A stretch of 64,000 nucleotides of DNA from JAVJSD01 sp040219575 (GCA_040219575.1 JAVJSD010000131.1:31890-95889); one strand, 5' to 3'; positions 8,946-18,960 are shown, counted from the stretch's first letter. The notes: a model not told the origin generated them from the sequence alone. Numbers and translations: made by a program.

Positions 8946-11900
8946 ATGCCCCAACGAGCGCTTGACGAGGACGGTGATCGCATCCTCGAACAAGTTCTCG
9001 GCTATCTGAACTTCTCGTCGGGCGCCCCCGATCCCCAGTTTCTGGCCAATCTGAACCAGATTTACGAGCGGATCGGGGCTCCGTCCGATTCCAGCGGCGA
9101 GCCGCCCTGGCGAGTGACGCTGGCCTTGTTGGAAGATCGGCTGGAATCCCTCCACGGCACCTCACCCACTTTCGGCGACGCCACGCAGGCCGCGGCGGCC
9201 ATCGGCCTGCTGCGCGATCACGTGCTGCCCGGCTATCTGGCGTTCCACCGCGACCTGCTGTTCCACCAGAGCGATCGCTCGCTGTTTGGCCCCTTCATGC
9301 TGGGCCGTGTGTTCGAGGCGGCGCTTGCGCAGGGGCCCGCCTGGGACGAAACCGAGCGCATCCGCGACGGGGCGATCGCCAAGCTGAATGACTATCTCGG
9401 GCATCGCCCGGTGGCGACACTCGAGTCGCAGCGGCACGAGCCCTACACCCACGAGTGGGTGCGTCCCCTGCCGTTGTTCGTGCGCGGCGCCGGCGTGTCG
9501 TCCGGACCTCACCAGGAGGTCGTCGAGGCGGCCTTGAAGTTGCTCGAAGAGACCGACGAGGATCTGCTGCGGGCCGCCTTCTTTGCCCCGGCGAATCTCG
9601 ACGAACTGGCCGTCGACCCCCGCGCCTACGACTTCGATCATCCCGTCAACAAGCGGCCCAACTACCACTTCGGGCAATGGGATCCGCACTTGATCGACAA
9701 CCAGGGGAACTACCGCCGCTTCGTGGTGCAGCAAGTGACGCTCGACGCCCTGATGCAGCGCGTGGTGGAACCCGGCGGCCTGCCCCACGACGAGGTGGTG
9801 TTCGAGGCGGCGGCGGTGCTGGCGGGCACCATGCTGATGGCCTCGGGTGTGAGCGGTTCGGGCCCCGACAGCCACGGTTCGAATGTAACGCTGGCCAATC
9901 TGCTGCCGGGCATCGCCGCATTTCGCGACGCGTTTTACGAGCGGCTGTTCACGCGCACCAGCGGGCGACACGCGGAGCGGCTGCGCAAGGAGGCCAAGGA
10001 GCGACGGCAGCCGTTCGGCGGGGCGCGGCAGCACCTCAACGCGCAGCTCGCGCGGCGCCGAGCCTCGCAGTTGGAGCACGTGCAACTGGCGCGAGTGTTC
10101 GCCCGGATGGGATTTCCGGCCGAGGCCGCCCGGCAGGCCGACGTCGTCCCCACCGCCTCGGCCCGAATTCTGTGCCGTATCGACTGCCTGCTGGTCGAAG
10201 GTCGTCGCGCGATCGAAGACGGGCAACTCGCGGCGGCGGAATCGATTCTTCCCAAGATCGTCGACTATATGCATCGCGCCATCGAGTGCGGCGCGATCGT
10301 CGATCCCTGGAACATTCTCGGCTTCGACGCGCACTTCTCGCTTTTCCCGGCGTTGGAGAACAGCGTCCACGATCATCGGGTCGACGACCTGATCATGCTC
10401 ATGGAGCAGTTGTTCGCCTTCTACGCCCGCATCTGGAGCGAGGCGGCGGCGCGCGACGAGGAGCAACTTTGCGAACGCGTTTCGCAGCAATTCCAGTCGA
10501 CCGCCAGTTGGTGGCGAAAGTTCGCCGCGCACGAAGTGACGACGGTCGAGTGCGCCGACGCGCTCGACATGTTTCGGGCGGCCGAGCATGTGGCGCGGGC
10601 GCTCAATCTGTGGCACAAGGGCGGCGCGGCGACCGGCGACGTGGCGTTCTGGGCGCCGCACGCGGCGATGTTCGATTCTCCCAAGGCGTACGCGCTGGTC
10701 GTCGAGGCCTTGCTCGACCGCGGCGATTTTGTGGCTTCGATGGCGCTGCTTACGCACTGGATCGGCCAGTTGGATCGCATTCCGCTGGAACAGGCCGAGA
10801 GTTCGTTTCATCAACTGGCCCAGCGGTGGCTGGTCGATCTGCGCCGCAGTCGGCGCGAGGCGGATTCCGGAGAATCGGAGGCGGGCGGCTCGATGTCGAG
10901 CAGCCCGGAGTCGGCGCCTCAGACCTGGAAGCTCGTCTGTCGGTTTCTCGACTATCTGGAGGCGAACGCTGAAGAGTATTGGCGGGCCCCGCGCTTTCTG
11001 TTGGGCGAGCCGCCGCGCGGCGGCGCCTCTCGCGATGCGTCGTCGGAGTTGTTCGCCGACACGGCCATCGACGAGGATTCCGAACAGCAGGAGCTGTTCA
11101 GCGCCGCCTACGAGGATATGGTCTTTCGCGACAGCACCGACGACGGCGTCGAAGGAGAAGTCCACGAAGGGGGCGGATCGACCGACGACGAATTGGAGCG
11201 CGAGTCGCGACGCATCTCCGACCGACTGGCCCTGCTGGAGACGGCCGCGCGGTTGTGGTCGCTGGCGGTGCTCGACAGCCCGCACGTCGCGCAGGCCGAT
11301 CCCGAAAGCACCGACCACTCGCAAGCCATCGGGCAATGGATCCGCCAGGCGACGGCCAACCTGAAGGATCTCTCCGGTTTGCTGGAGCGTGTGGAGAGCC
11401 ACCGCATTCCGGCGCCTTCGGCCGATCACGATTCGCTGGTCGAGTACGATCGTCGGCGGGCGCTGAAGGAGTCGCTGCTGGAGCGGATCATCGTGACTTG
11501 CGTGGAGACCGCCGATACGCAGCGGCTGCTGCTGGCGGTCGGCGCCAAGGTCGACGCCGCGGGAGTCCGCATCCAGAACGAGGCGGAATTGGAGCCGGAC
11601 CAAGCCAGCGCCGTGGTGGTGTTGGCTTCCGTATTGCGGCGCGACGCGGAGTCGGTGCGGCGGGATTGGCCCGATTTGATCGAGAACCTCGCCCGGCGGC
11701 CGTTGTTGTACGTGCCGTTGGCCAAGGGCGGAAGTCCCAAGCAGATCGTGGCGGCCCGCGTCCGGCAACGCACCATCCAGGACTTGCTCTGCTGGGCGCC
11801 GCGGTTGGGCCTGTTGGTGGAGACCTGTCGGCTGGTCGAGACGGCCCGCGAGATGGAGCGCAACAACCCGGTCGGCCCCGGGGCGGTGACGGAGTTCGAC

Positions 11901-12965
11901 GAGCTGTTCAAGATCGGCTACTCGGCCCTGGTGGAGATGCTGGTCGATTCGGCCTCGAAGTGGGAGGCGGGCGACGACGACGAAGACCGCTCGTCCGGCA
12001 TCCTGCTGGTCGACGCCCTGGAATCGCTCACCGAGTCGCTGCTGATCAGTTGGCTGGCCCACAGCCGCACCTTGCGGCTGTCGGTGCTGGAGAAGGTGAA
12101 GGAGCGCGTGGCTTGGCGCAAGCTGGTCACGTTCATCGACCACTACGGCGCCGACCTGTTCACGCAACGATTCTTCAGCCTGGGAAACGTGCGGGCCATT
12201 CTGCATCAGGGGGTCGCCACCTGGCTCGCGCAAGTCGAAGAGGCGCCGCCTCCACAACCGATTCGCCTGCTCGACGACCTGGAGCAAGGGAAGGTTGAGC
12301 GCAGCGACGCGGTGGAGCACCTGACGCTGGTGCTGGAGTCGATTATCGAGAATTACAGCGAGTATCGCGACTATAACAGCACCACCACGCAATCCGACCG
12401 CGGCGAACTGCTGTACTCGCTGCTCGACTTCCTGCGGCTGCGAACGGCCTACGAACGGGTCGCCTGGCAACTGAAGCCGGTCGTCTGGGCGCACGAGATT
12501 CTGGTCCGCTGCGGTCGCAACGAGGCCGCCGAGTTGTGGCGCAGCTCACTGGCCGAACGATTCGGAGACGAGGCCGACAAGTACCTGCGTCGTCTCGCCG
12601 AGTTGCAGAAGAAGTACGCCATGCGGATGCCGACCGTGGCGGACCGGTTGGCCGAGCGGTTTATCGGCCCCATGCACATCGACCGCATTTGCGCGTTGGT
12701 GGCGCCTGCGATCGAGGAGGCGGGCCAGCGTCCGCCGCATCCGCACTTCGAACTGTTGCTGGAAGAGACGGAATCCCTCACGCAAGAGCCGACGGGAGTC
12801 GGTCTCGACATGCCCGCCTGGCTGATGGCGCTGGCCGAAGAGGTCGAGCAGGCCCGCCGCCCCGTCTGCGAACGCGAGCCCGACTTCCCCGCCTCGCTGG
12901 CCGAACCGCTGTACCTGTCGCAAGAAGAACTCGATCGGCAGATCGACGAGTGGGGGCAGAAGTAA
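8946..12965 (+). CDS. Very large conserved-type helical protein of unknown function
   Basis: A 1339-residue cytoplasmic protein. The ATG at 8946 has AGGAG 7 bases upstream; a TTG six bases earlier is too close to that site. I do not recognise the family. There is no signal peptide, membrane span, Walker motif or CxxC. The sequence is strongly amphipathic and helical throughout, rich in Leu/Ala/Glu/Arg, with many helix-turn-helix-sized units (for example LARVFARMGFPAEAARQADVV and ELWRSSLAERFGDEADKYLRRL) that suggest an alpha-solenoid. An acidic low-complexity hinge lies around residues 640-760 (SGESEAGGS, HEGGGSTDDELE). It is transcribed divergently from the propeller gene at 7093-8733. Confidence 0.75.
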   Translation: MPQRALDEDGDRILEQVLGYLNFSSGAPDPQFLANLNQIYERIGAPSDSSGEPPWRVTLALLEDRLESLHGTSPTFGDATQAAAAIGLLRDHVLPGYLAFHRDLLFHQSDRSLFGPFMLGRVFEAALAQGPAWDETERIRDGAIAKLNDYLGHRPVATLESQRHEPYTHEWVRPLPLFVRGAGVSSGPHQEVVEAALKLLEETDEDLLRAAFFAPANLDELAVDPRAYDFDHPVNKRPNYHFGQWDPHLIDNQGNYRRFVVQQVTLDALMQRVVEPGGLPHDEVVFEAAAVLAGTMLMASGVSGSGPDSHGSNVTLANLLPGIAAFRDAFYERLFTRTSGRHAERLRKEAKERRQPFGGARQHLNAQLARRRASQLEHVQLARVFARMGFPAEAARQADVVPTASARILCRIDCLLVEGRRAIEDGQLAAAESILPKIVDYMHRAIECGAIVDPWNILGFDAHFSLFPALENSVHDHRVDDLIMLMEQLFAFYARIWSEAAARDEEQLCERVSQQFQSTASWWRKFAAHEVTTVECADALDMFRAAEHVARALNLWHKGGAATGDVAFWAPHAAMFDSPKAYALVVEALLDRGDFVASMALLTHWIGQLDRIPLEQAESSFHQLAQRWLVDLRRSRREADSGESEAGGSMSSSPESAPQTWKLVCRFLDYLEANAEEYWRAPRFLLGEPPRGGASRDASSELFADTAIDEDSEQQELFSAAYEDMVFRDSTDDGVEGEVHEGGGSTDDELERESRRISDRLALLETAARLWSLAVLDSPHVAQADPESTDHSQAIGQWIRQATANLKDLSGLLERVESHRIPAPSADHDSLVEYDRRRALKESLLERIIVTCVETADTQRLLLAVGAKVDAAGVRIQNEAELEPDQASAVVVLASVLRRDAESVRRDWPDLIENLARRPLLYVPLAKGGSPKQIVAARVRQRTIQDLLCWAPRLGLLVETCRLVETAREMERNNPVGPGAVTEFDELFKIGYSALVEMLVDSASKWEAGDDDEDRSSGILLVDALESLTESLLISWLAHSRTLRLSVLEKVKERVAWRKLVTFIDHYGADLFTQRFFSLGNVRAILHQGVATWLAQVEEAPPPQPIRLLDDLEQGKVERSDAVEHLTLVLESIIENYSEYRDYNSTTTQSDRGELLYSLLDFLRLRTAYERVAWQLKPVVWAHEILVRCGRNEAAELWRSSLAERFGDEADKYLRRLAELQKKYAMRMPTVADRLAERFIGPMHIDRICALVAPAIEEAGQRPPHPHFELLLEETESLTQEPTGVGLDMPAWLMALAEEVEQARRPVCEREPDFPASLAEPLYLSQEELDRQIDEWGQK

Positions 12966-12966
12966 C

Positions 12967-13132
12967 CCGTAGGGCAGGCTTCCAGCCTGCCTGAAGAATG
13001 CACGCTACGTGCATCTTGTTCTTCGCTCCACAAGGACGATGTTTCGGCCGTACGTTCTTCGCAAGGACCACGGCGCCTTCGTGGGACAGCCGTGCGAAAG
13101 CAATCCTGGCAGGCTGGAAGCCCGCCCTACGG
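12967..13132. repeat. Inverted-repeat element (CCGTAGGGCAGGCT family)
   Basis: A 25-base left arm (12967-12991, beginning CCGTAGGGCAGGCTTCC) is repeated inverted, with one mismatch, at 13108-13132. Inside lies a second dyad ATGCAC-GCTAC-GTGCAT (12998-13014). It fills the gap between two convergent genes, and its right arm supplies the stop codon of the isomerase-like gene. Confidence 0.8.
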
Positions 13133-13942
13133 CTTCGCTTCCAGCAGCGTTCGCAACGAAGAGATGCCGATTTCGCCGAATTGCGCCGCGGGGATCCGCC
13201 ACAGTTGCGGATTCATCAACTCGATCGAAACGGGCCCCGCGTACTGAATCTCTCGGAGTCGCGCCAGCAGCGGCGCCAGTGGAATGTCGCCTTCGCCGGG
13301 CAGAATGCGGTGCGAGTCGGTCGCCAGTTCGCGCGGCACGTCGAGCACGTCGCAGAGCTGCACGTGAAACAAGTTCTCGCACGTGAGCAGCCCCAGGTCC
13401 TCCGCCTGGCTGGGACCCACGAAGTAGTGGAAGGCGTCGAAGCACAGACCCAGGTGAGGGCTGCCGGTGAGCGCGACCAGCGACGCGGCGGTTTGGAGGT
13501 TGTTGCCCAGGGTCGACTTGGCCTGGAATTCGAGCGCCGCGCGGACGCCGCGCCGGCCCGCTTCTTCCGCAAGCAACGTCAGCGACGCCTGCACGCGTCC
13601 GATCGTGGTCTCGTCGGCCGGGGCGGCGACGTCGCAGGCGACCACCAGCGTCTCGACGCCCAGTTCCCCGCACAGGTCGAGCCGCCGACCGAGCAACTCC
13701 CACGCCTCGCGCCGTCGCTCTCCCTGGCTGTCGAGCAGGCCGCCCTGAAAGCTCGCCACGGGCGCCTGCACCTGGTGTTGCTCGAACAACTGCTTGGCGT
13801 TCTCGACGGTGTGCGTCTCCAGGTAGTCCTCCAGCTTGGTCAGCCACAGTTCGATGGCCTGACAGCCCCCGCCGGCGTAGTCCTCCAGGTCCTTCTCGAA
13901 AGGCGACTGGAGCGAACAGACCTGGCTGAGCGTGAGCAGCAT
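13127..13942 (-). CDS. Sugar phosphate isomerase/epimerase-like TIM-barrel protein
   Basis: A 271-residue protein of the xylose-isomerase-like/AP-endonuclease-2 barrel superfamily. The start at 13942 gives MLLTLSQVCSLQSPFEKD and leaves a 29-base gap from the pepT stop. Typical features: GCQAIELWLTKLEDYL (strand 2), VETLVVACDVAA, ALEFQAKSTLGNN (metal-ligand Glu), LGLCFDAFHYFVG (Asp/His), HVQLCDV and the final GPVSIELMNPQLW (Glu). Metal-dependent isomerase or epimerase chemistry is expected; the substrate is unknown. Downstream in the same direction as pepT. The last Pro and the TAG stop fall inside a dispersed inverted repeat. Confidence 0.78.
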   Translation of the reverse strand: MLLTLSQVCSLQSPFEKDLEDYAGGGCQAIELWLTKLEDYLETHTVENAKQLFEQHQVQAPVASFQGGLLDSQGERRREAWELLGRRLDLCGELGVETLVVACDVAAPADETTIGRVQASLTLLAEEAGRRGVRAALEFQAKSTLGNNLQTAASLVALTGSPHLGLCFDAFHYFVGPSQAEDLGLLTCENLFHVQLCDVLDVPRELATDSHRILPGEGDIPLAPLLARLREIQYAGPVSIELMNPQLWRIPAAQFGEIGISSLRTLLEAKP

Positions 13943-13971
13943 GCGTGGCGGCGATTCGGCTTGAGAAGGAC

Positions 13972-15210
13972 TCACTCGGATTCGGCCCAGACCTGCACCA
14001 GTTCGACCAGCACTTCCACGGCGGCGGTCATCTCTTCGAGGCAGGTCCACTCCAGCGGCGAATGCGGGTTGTGTTCGCCGGTCGAAAGGTTCGGCGTCGG
14101 CAGGCCCTTTTCGGTCAGTTGCGAGCCGTCGGTGCCGCCGCGGACGATGGTCAACTTCGCCTCGCGCCCGAGTCGGCGATGCGCCTCGCTTGCAAACTCC
14201 ACCGCCCGCGGCTCGAGCGCCAGGCCGTCGCCCAGGTTGCGGTACTGCTTGCGGGTTTCCACTTCGATTTCGGCGCCGGAGATCTCCTGCTCCACTTCGG
14301 CCGCGAGACGCCGCAGCAAGTCTGCCTTATCCTCGAGCGCCGGCGTATCGAAATCCCTCAGGATGATGCGGATCGTGACTTCGGCCACGCCGCCCGAGAC
14401 GGCGTAAGGATGCAGGAAGCCCTGTCGCTGGTCGGTTGTTTCGGGCGACATTCCTTCGCGCGGCAGGCGGGCGAGAAATTCTCCCGCGGCTCGCAGGGCG
14501 TTGACCATGCGGTCCTTGGCGATCGACGGATGGATGTTTACGCCCCGCACCGTGACGACGGCCAGATCGGCGGAGAAGGTCTCGACGTCGATGTCGTTCG
14601 CGCCCGCGCCGTCGAGCGTGTAGCAGACCGCGGCGCCGAGCGCCGGCACATCCACATGCTGCACGCCGCGGCCGATCTCTTCGTCGCAGGTGAACAGCAA
14701 ACGCACGTCGCCGTGAGGAATCTCGGGATGCTCGAGCAGGTGCGCGGCCATCTCCATGATCACCGCCACGCCCGCCTTGTCGTCGGCGCCGAGCAGCGTC
14801 GTGCCGTCGGTGGTGATGATCGTTCTTCCCACCAAGTCGTTCAGTTCGGGATTTTCGGCGACACGAATCACCTTGCTGGAATCGCGGGGCAAGGGAATGT
14901 CGCCGCCGCCGTAGTCGCGAATCACGTGCGGCTGCACATTCTTGCCGGTCGTCTCCGGCGAAGTGTCGACATGCGCATTGAACGCCACGGTGGGCGCGTC
15001 GCGCGAAATCGTCGCGGGGACGACGGCGTGCACCAACCCGTGCTCGTCTTGCCGGGCGTCGGCCAACCCCATTGCATGAAGTTCGGCGACAAGTAGTTTT
15101 CCCAGTTCAAGCTGTCCGGGCGAACTGGGATACGTTTCGACACCGTCGTCGGCCGTGGTGTCGATTCGCACGTAGCGCAGGAACCTCGCGAGTAGTCGTT
15201 CGGAATTCAT
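13972..15210 (-). CDS. pepT: Peptidase T (tripeptide aminopeptidase)
   Basis: A 412-residue M20-family zinc aminopeptidase that removes the N-terminal residue of tripeptides in the cytoplasm. The start MNSERLLARFLRYVRIDTTAD and the length match PepT. Metal and catalytic residues are visible: His80-x-Asp82 in NAHVDTSP, Asp143/144 in GADDKAG, Glu177/178 in TCDEEIG, and the C-terminal HNPHSPLEW. RGGTDGSQLT is also diagnostic. The isomerase-like gene follows 29 bases downstream. REP-like element 15263-15364 sits just upstream of the start, in the probable promoter region. Confidence 0.95.
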   Translation of the reverse strand: MNSERLLARFLRYVRIDTTADDGVETYPSSPGQLELGKLLVAELHAMGLADARQDEHGLVHAVVPATISRDAPTVAFNAHVDTSPETTGKNVQPHVIRDYGGGDIPLPRDSSKVIRVAENPELNDLVGRTIITTDGTTLLGADDKAGVAVIMEMAAHLLEHPEIPHGDVRLLFTCDEEIGRGVQHVDVPALGAAVCYTLDGAGANDIDVETFSADLAVVTVRGVNIHPSIAKDRMVNALRAAGEFLARLPREGMSPETTDQRQGFLHPYAVSGGVAEVTIRIILRDFDTPALEDKADLLRRLAAEVEQEISGAEIEVETRKQYRNLGDGLALEPRAVEFASEAHRRLGREAKLTIVRGGTDGSQLTEKGLPTPNLSTGEHNPHSPLEWTCLEEMTAAVEVLVELVQVWAESE

Positions 15211-15262
15211 GGGGTTCGTCGAATCGCTGGAAGGAAAACGCTCGCCCGCCGAAAGGTGAAGG

Positions 15263-15364
15263 GTAGTCGAACTCGTGAGAGCTCGTGAGAGGCCAGCCGA
15301 ACTCGTGAGAGTTCGTCAGTTCGGTGCAACGACGGAATCTCCAGAACTCATACGACTTCTGCTG
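15263..15364 (-). repeat. REP-like subfamily B element, reverse orientation
   Basis: Read on the minus strand this is GCAGCAGAAGTCGTATGAG ... CCGTCGTTGCACCGAACTG ... CTCACGAGTTCGGCT, matching the element at 43101-43171 including its middle, followed by an extra degenerate CTCACGAG unit. It lies upstream of pepT. Confidence 0.75.
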
Positions 15365-15397
15365 CGCGGATTCAAGCGCCAGCCGAGGCCAACGAGC

Positions 15398-15577
15398 TAG
15401 GCCGGATTATTCATGAAGTTCGTCGCGAGAGGTCGTAAGGGATTTCGTGGCAAGGCGGACGAACGAATCGCCCGCAGTCGGATTGAAATCCGGCGAGGAC
15501 GATTCGTGAAGTCCAACGCAGTCCACGAAAGCACTTACGACCTCGCAGCAGATCGCTCATGAATAATCCGGACTAGG
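15398..15577. repeat. Long (about 178 bp) imperfect palindrome downstream of fabF
   Basis: Symmetric pairs share a centre near 15486: CCGGATTATTCATGA (15402-15416) with TCATGAATAATCCGG (15557-15571); GGTCGTAAG (15431-15439) with CTTACGACC (15534-15542); ACGAATCG (15463-15470) with CGATTCGT (15500-15507); CGGATT/AATCCG at the tip. TTTCGTGG/CCACGAAA also pairs. It occupies the whole space after fabF and includes its stop codon. No protein is encoded. It has the size and shape of a MITE-like element or a structured RNA. Confidence 0.85.
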
Positions 15578-16826
15578 CCCCGCCGCGAAGTTTGCCGAGG
15601 ATGACCGAAGCGTTGTGTCCGCCGAAGCCGAAGCTGTTGCTCATCGCCACGGCGAGATTGCGCTGCCGCGGCTCGTGCGGCGTGTAATCGAGATCGCAAT
15701 CGGGATCGGGGTCGTCGAGATTGATCGTGGGAGGGACCACGCCTTCGTTGATCGCCTTCACGCAGAGGACGAATTCGATGCCGCCGCTGGCGCCGAGCGA
15801 ATGGCCGAGTTGGCTCTTGGTGCTGGAGATGCTCACCCGGCGGGCGTCTTCGCCGAAAACGCGTTTGATGGCGATCGTCTCCGCCTTGTCGCCCAGCGGT
15901 GTGCTCGTTCCGTGGGCGTTGATGTAGTCCATGTCGCCGACGTTGACTCCGGCGTCGGCCAGCGCCAGCTCCATCGTCTTGGCGGCGCCGCTGCCGTCTT
16001 CGGCCGGCTGCGTGATATGGCCGGCGTCGCCGCTCGAACCGTAGCCCAGCACCTCGGCCAGAATGTTCGCGCCGCGCTTCCTGGCGTGCTCGTACTCCTC
16101 GAAGACGGCGATGCCCGCCCCTTCGCTGAGGATGAACCCGTCGCGGCCGCGGTCGAACGGACGGCTGGCCCTTTGCGGTTCGTCGTTCCGCGCCGACAGC
16201 GCCTTCATGTTCTGAAAGGCGCTCATGCCCATCCGCGTCATGGCGGCTTCGGTGCCGCCGGTGATCATCACGTCGGTCGCCCCGCTGCGGATGTGGTGCA
16301 GGGCGTCGCCGATGGCGTTGGTGGCGCTGGCGCAGGCGGTGGCGACGGTGTAGTTCGGTCCCCGCAGACCGTACTTGATGGAGAGGTTCCCGCCGGCCGC
16401 GTTGAGCATCATCTTGGGGACGGTCATCGGCGAGACCCGGTCCGGGCCCTTGGTCATCAGCCGGCTCATCTGGGCTTCGATCTCCCCCAGGCCGCCGATG
16501 CCCGAGCCGAGCACCACGCCGCAACGGTACGAGTCTTCGCTGGCAAAATCGATGCCCGCCTGCTCGAGGGCTTCGGAGGCGGCGACCAGGGCGAATTGCG
16601 TGAAGCGATCGACGCGTTTGAGATCCTTGGCGGAGATGAACTTCTCCGCCGTGGTTTCCCAATCGTAGATATCTCCGCCGATCTTGACCTTAAAGTCGGA
16701 GAGGTCGACGATGCGCACGAGGTGAATGCCGCTTTCGCCCGCGCAGATCCTTTTCCAAAGATCCTCCAGCTGAACGCTCAGCGACGTGACAGCTCCCACG
16801 CCCGTTACGACGACGCGCCGATTCAT
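15573..16826 (-). CDS. fabF: 3-oxoacyl-ACP synthase II (KAS II)
   Basis: A 417-residue condensing enzyme that elongates acyl-ACP with malonyl-ACP in type II fatty-acid synthesis. The start at 16826 (MNRRVVVTGVGAVTSL) is the family N-terminus; an upstream in-frame Met adds five atypical residues. The catalytic triad is complete: Cys165 in TACASATNA, His305 in INAHGTSTPLGD and His342 in SQLGHSLGASG, with NSFGFGGHN at the C-terminus. It is 21 bases downstream of acpP and is the last gene of the rpmF-fabD-fabG-acpP-fabF cluster. A 178-bp palindrome begins at its stop codon. Confidence 0.97.
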   Translation of the reverse strand: MNRRVVVTGVGAVTSLSVQLEDLWKRICAGESGIHLVRIVDLSDFKVKIGGDIYDWETTAEKFISAKDLKRVDRFTQFALVAASEALEQAGIDFASEDSYRCGVVLGSGIGGLGEIEAQMSRLMTKGPDRVSPMTVPKMMLNAAGGNLSIKYGLRGPNYTVATACASATNAIGDALHHIRSGATDVMITGGTEAAMTRMGMSAFQNMKALSARNDEPQRASRPFDRGRDGFILSEGAGIAVFEEYEHARKRGANILAEVLGYGSSGDAGHITQPAEDGSGAAKTMELALADAGVNVGDMDYINAHGTSTPLGDKAETIAIKRVFGEDARRVSISSTKSQLGHSLGASGGIEFVLCVKAINEGVVPPTINLDDPDPDCDLDYTPHEPRQRNLAVAMSNSFGFGGHNASVILGKLRGGA

Positions 16827-16847
16827 GCGTACTCGCGCCAAGAAGGG

Positions 16848-17102
16848 CTAGGAAGAAGGAGACTGCAGCTTCTCGATGTAGTCGATCGCCTGACCGACCG
16901 TTTGAATCTTCTCGGCGGCGTCGTCGGGAATATTGATGTCGAACTCTTCCTCGAGCTCCATCACCAACTCGACGGTGTCCAGCGAGTCCGCTCCCAGATC
17001 GTTGACGAACGAGGTCTCGGGCGTGACTTTTTCTTTGTCGACGCCGAGCTGTTCGGCCACGATGTCGATGACGCGTTCAGTAACCGATGACACGGTACCC
17101 AT
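16848..17102 (-). CDS. acpP: Acyl carrier protein
   Basis: An 84-residue acidic four-helix protein. The phosphopantetheine Ser40 lies in GADSLDTVELVMELEEEF, the canonical site. It carries growing acyl chains for FabD, FabG and FabF encoded around it. The start is uncertain: the ATG at 17102 directly abuts GGAGG, whereas a GTG three codons in (17093) has that GGAGG at a 9-base spacing and would give MSSVTERVIDIVAEQLG, closer to usual ACP N-termini. A 151-base gap separates it from fabG, more than elsewhere in the cluster, so an internal promoter is possible. Confidence 0.97.
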   Translation of the reverse strand: MGTVSSVTERVIDIVAEQLGVDKEKVTPETSFVNDLGADSLDTVELVMELEEEFDINIPDDAAEKIQTVGQAIDYIEKLQSPSS

Positions 17103-17253
17103 CCTCCAAGGTTATGTTCAGACACTGCAAACCGATGCGGGCTTCGAGACCGACTTCGTAACGGAAGGCCCGGCGGTTTCTAACTTTGTAGCAATCGAAT
17201 TCAAGCCCAACAAGATAGAGGAATTCCGCAAGAGGGGTCAAGGTGAGGTGAGC

Positions 17254-18018
<765 letters not shown>

Positions 18019-18026
18019 TTTTTCTC

Positions 18027-18938
18027 TCACACCGTGACGTTTTCACAAGCGGCTTTGCGATCGATGCGTCGCAACAAGCCACGCAGCACGCGGCCTGGTC
18101 CGACTTCGTAGAAGGCGTCGCAACCCTGATCGAGCAGCCAGCGCATCGAGTTTTCCCACTGCACGGGCGAAACGACCTGTTGAATCAGCAGTTGGCGGAT
18201 CTCCTCCGGGGCGTCGTGCGTCTGGGCGTCGACGTTCGAGACCACTGGGATCCGCGGACGATGAAGCGATACACCCTCGAGCGCCGCGGTAAGCCGCTCG
18301 ACCGCCGGTTGCATGATCGGCGTATGGAAGGCGCCGGCGACCGCCAAGGGGATCGCTTTCATGGCGCCCGCCTTGACCGCCGCTTCGGCCATCCGCTCAC
18401 AGGCGGCGTTGTGGCCCGAGACGGCCGTGTTGGCGGGGCAGAGGTAGTTGGCGATTTGCAGGATCTCGCCCTGGTCGCAAACCTCCCGGCACAGCGACTG
18501 GATCTTGTCGATCTCCAGGCCCAGCACGCTGACCATGCCGCTGGGCTGCGCGTCGGAGGCGTCCTGCATGGCCTCGCCGCGCTGCTGCACCACGCGCAGG
18601 CCGGTCTCGAAATCCATCACGCCGGCGAAGACCATCGCCGTGTATTCCCCCAGGCTCAAACCGGCCGCCGCCTGGCAGTTTTCGACGATTTCCGGCGATT
18701 GGCTTTTGAGCAACTCCAGGGCCGCCAGACTCGTGACGAACAACGCCGGCTGGCTGTACACGGTGGAGTCGAGCTTCTCGGCAGGACCTTCGAAGCAGAG
18801 CCGCGCCAGGTCGTAGCCGAGCACCTCGGCGGCGCGGTCGTACAGCCCGCGGGCGGCCGGAAGGGTCTCGGCAAGCTGCCGCCCCATCCCGACCGTCTGC
18901 GCCCCCTGTCCCGGAAATAGGAAAGCGATCTTGCTCAA
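18027..18938 (-). CDS. fabD: Malonyl-CoA:ACP transacylase
   Basis: A 303-residue enzyme that loads malonate from CoA onto ACP. FLFPGQGAQTVGMG at the N-terminus, the active-site Ser95 in GLSLGEYTA and His205 in AGAFHTP are present. The residue before Ser is Leu94, where most FabD proteins have His (GHSLGE); the nucleophile elbow G-x-S-x-G is kept, so it is probably active and the change may be lineage-specific. It follows rpmF by 22 bases and touches fabG, forming the start of the fatty-acid operon. Confidence 0.95.
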   Translation of the reverse strand: MSKIAFLFPGQGAQTVGMGRQLAETLPAARGLYDRAAEVLGYDLARLCFEGPAEKLDSTVYSQPALFVTSLAALELLKSQSPEIVENCQAAAGLSLGEYTAMVFAGVMDFETGLRVVQQRGEAMQDASDAQPSGMVSVLGLEIDKIQSLCREVCDQGEILQIANYLCPANTAVSGHNAACERMAEAAVKAGAMKAIPLAVAGAFHTPIMQPAVERLTAALEGVSLHRPRIPVVSNVDAQTHDAPEEIRQLLIQQVVSPVQWENSMRWLLDQGCDAFYEVGPGRVLRGLLRRIDRKAACENVTV

Positions 18939-18960
18939 AACGCCGCCGCATTCAGAGGGT

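Noticed and set aside
9162..12494. 1110-codon frame on the minus strand
   Set aside because: Antisense shadow of the 1339-residue gene; Arg/Gln/His-rich, typical of GC-rich opposite frames, with no start context.
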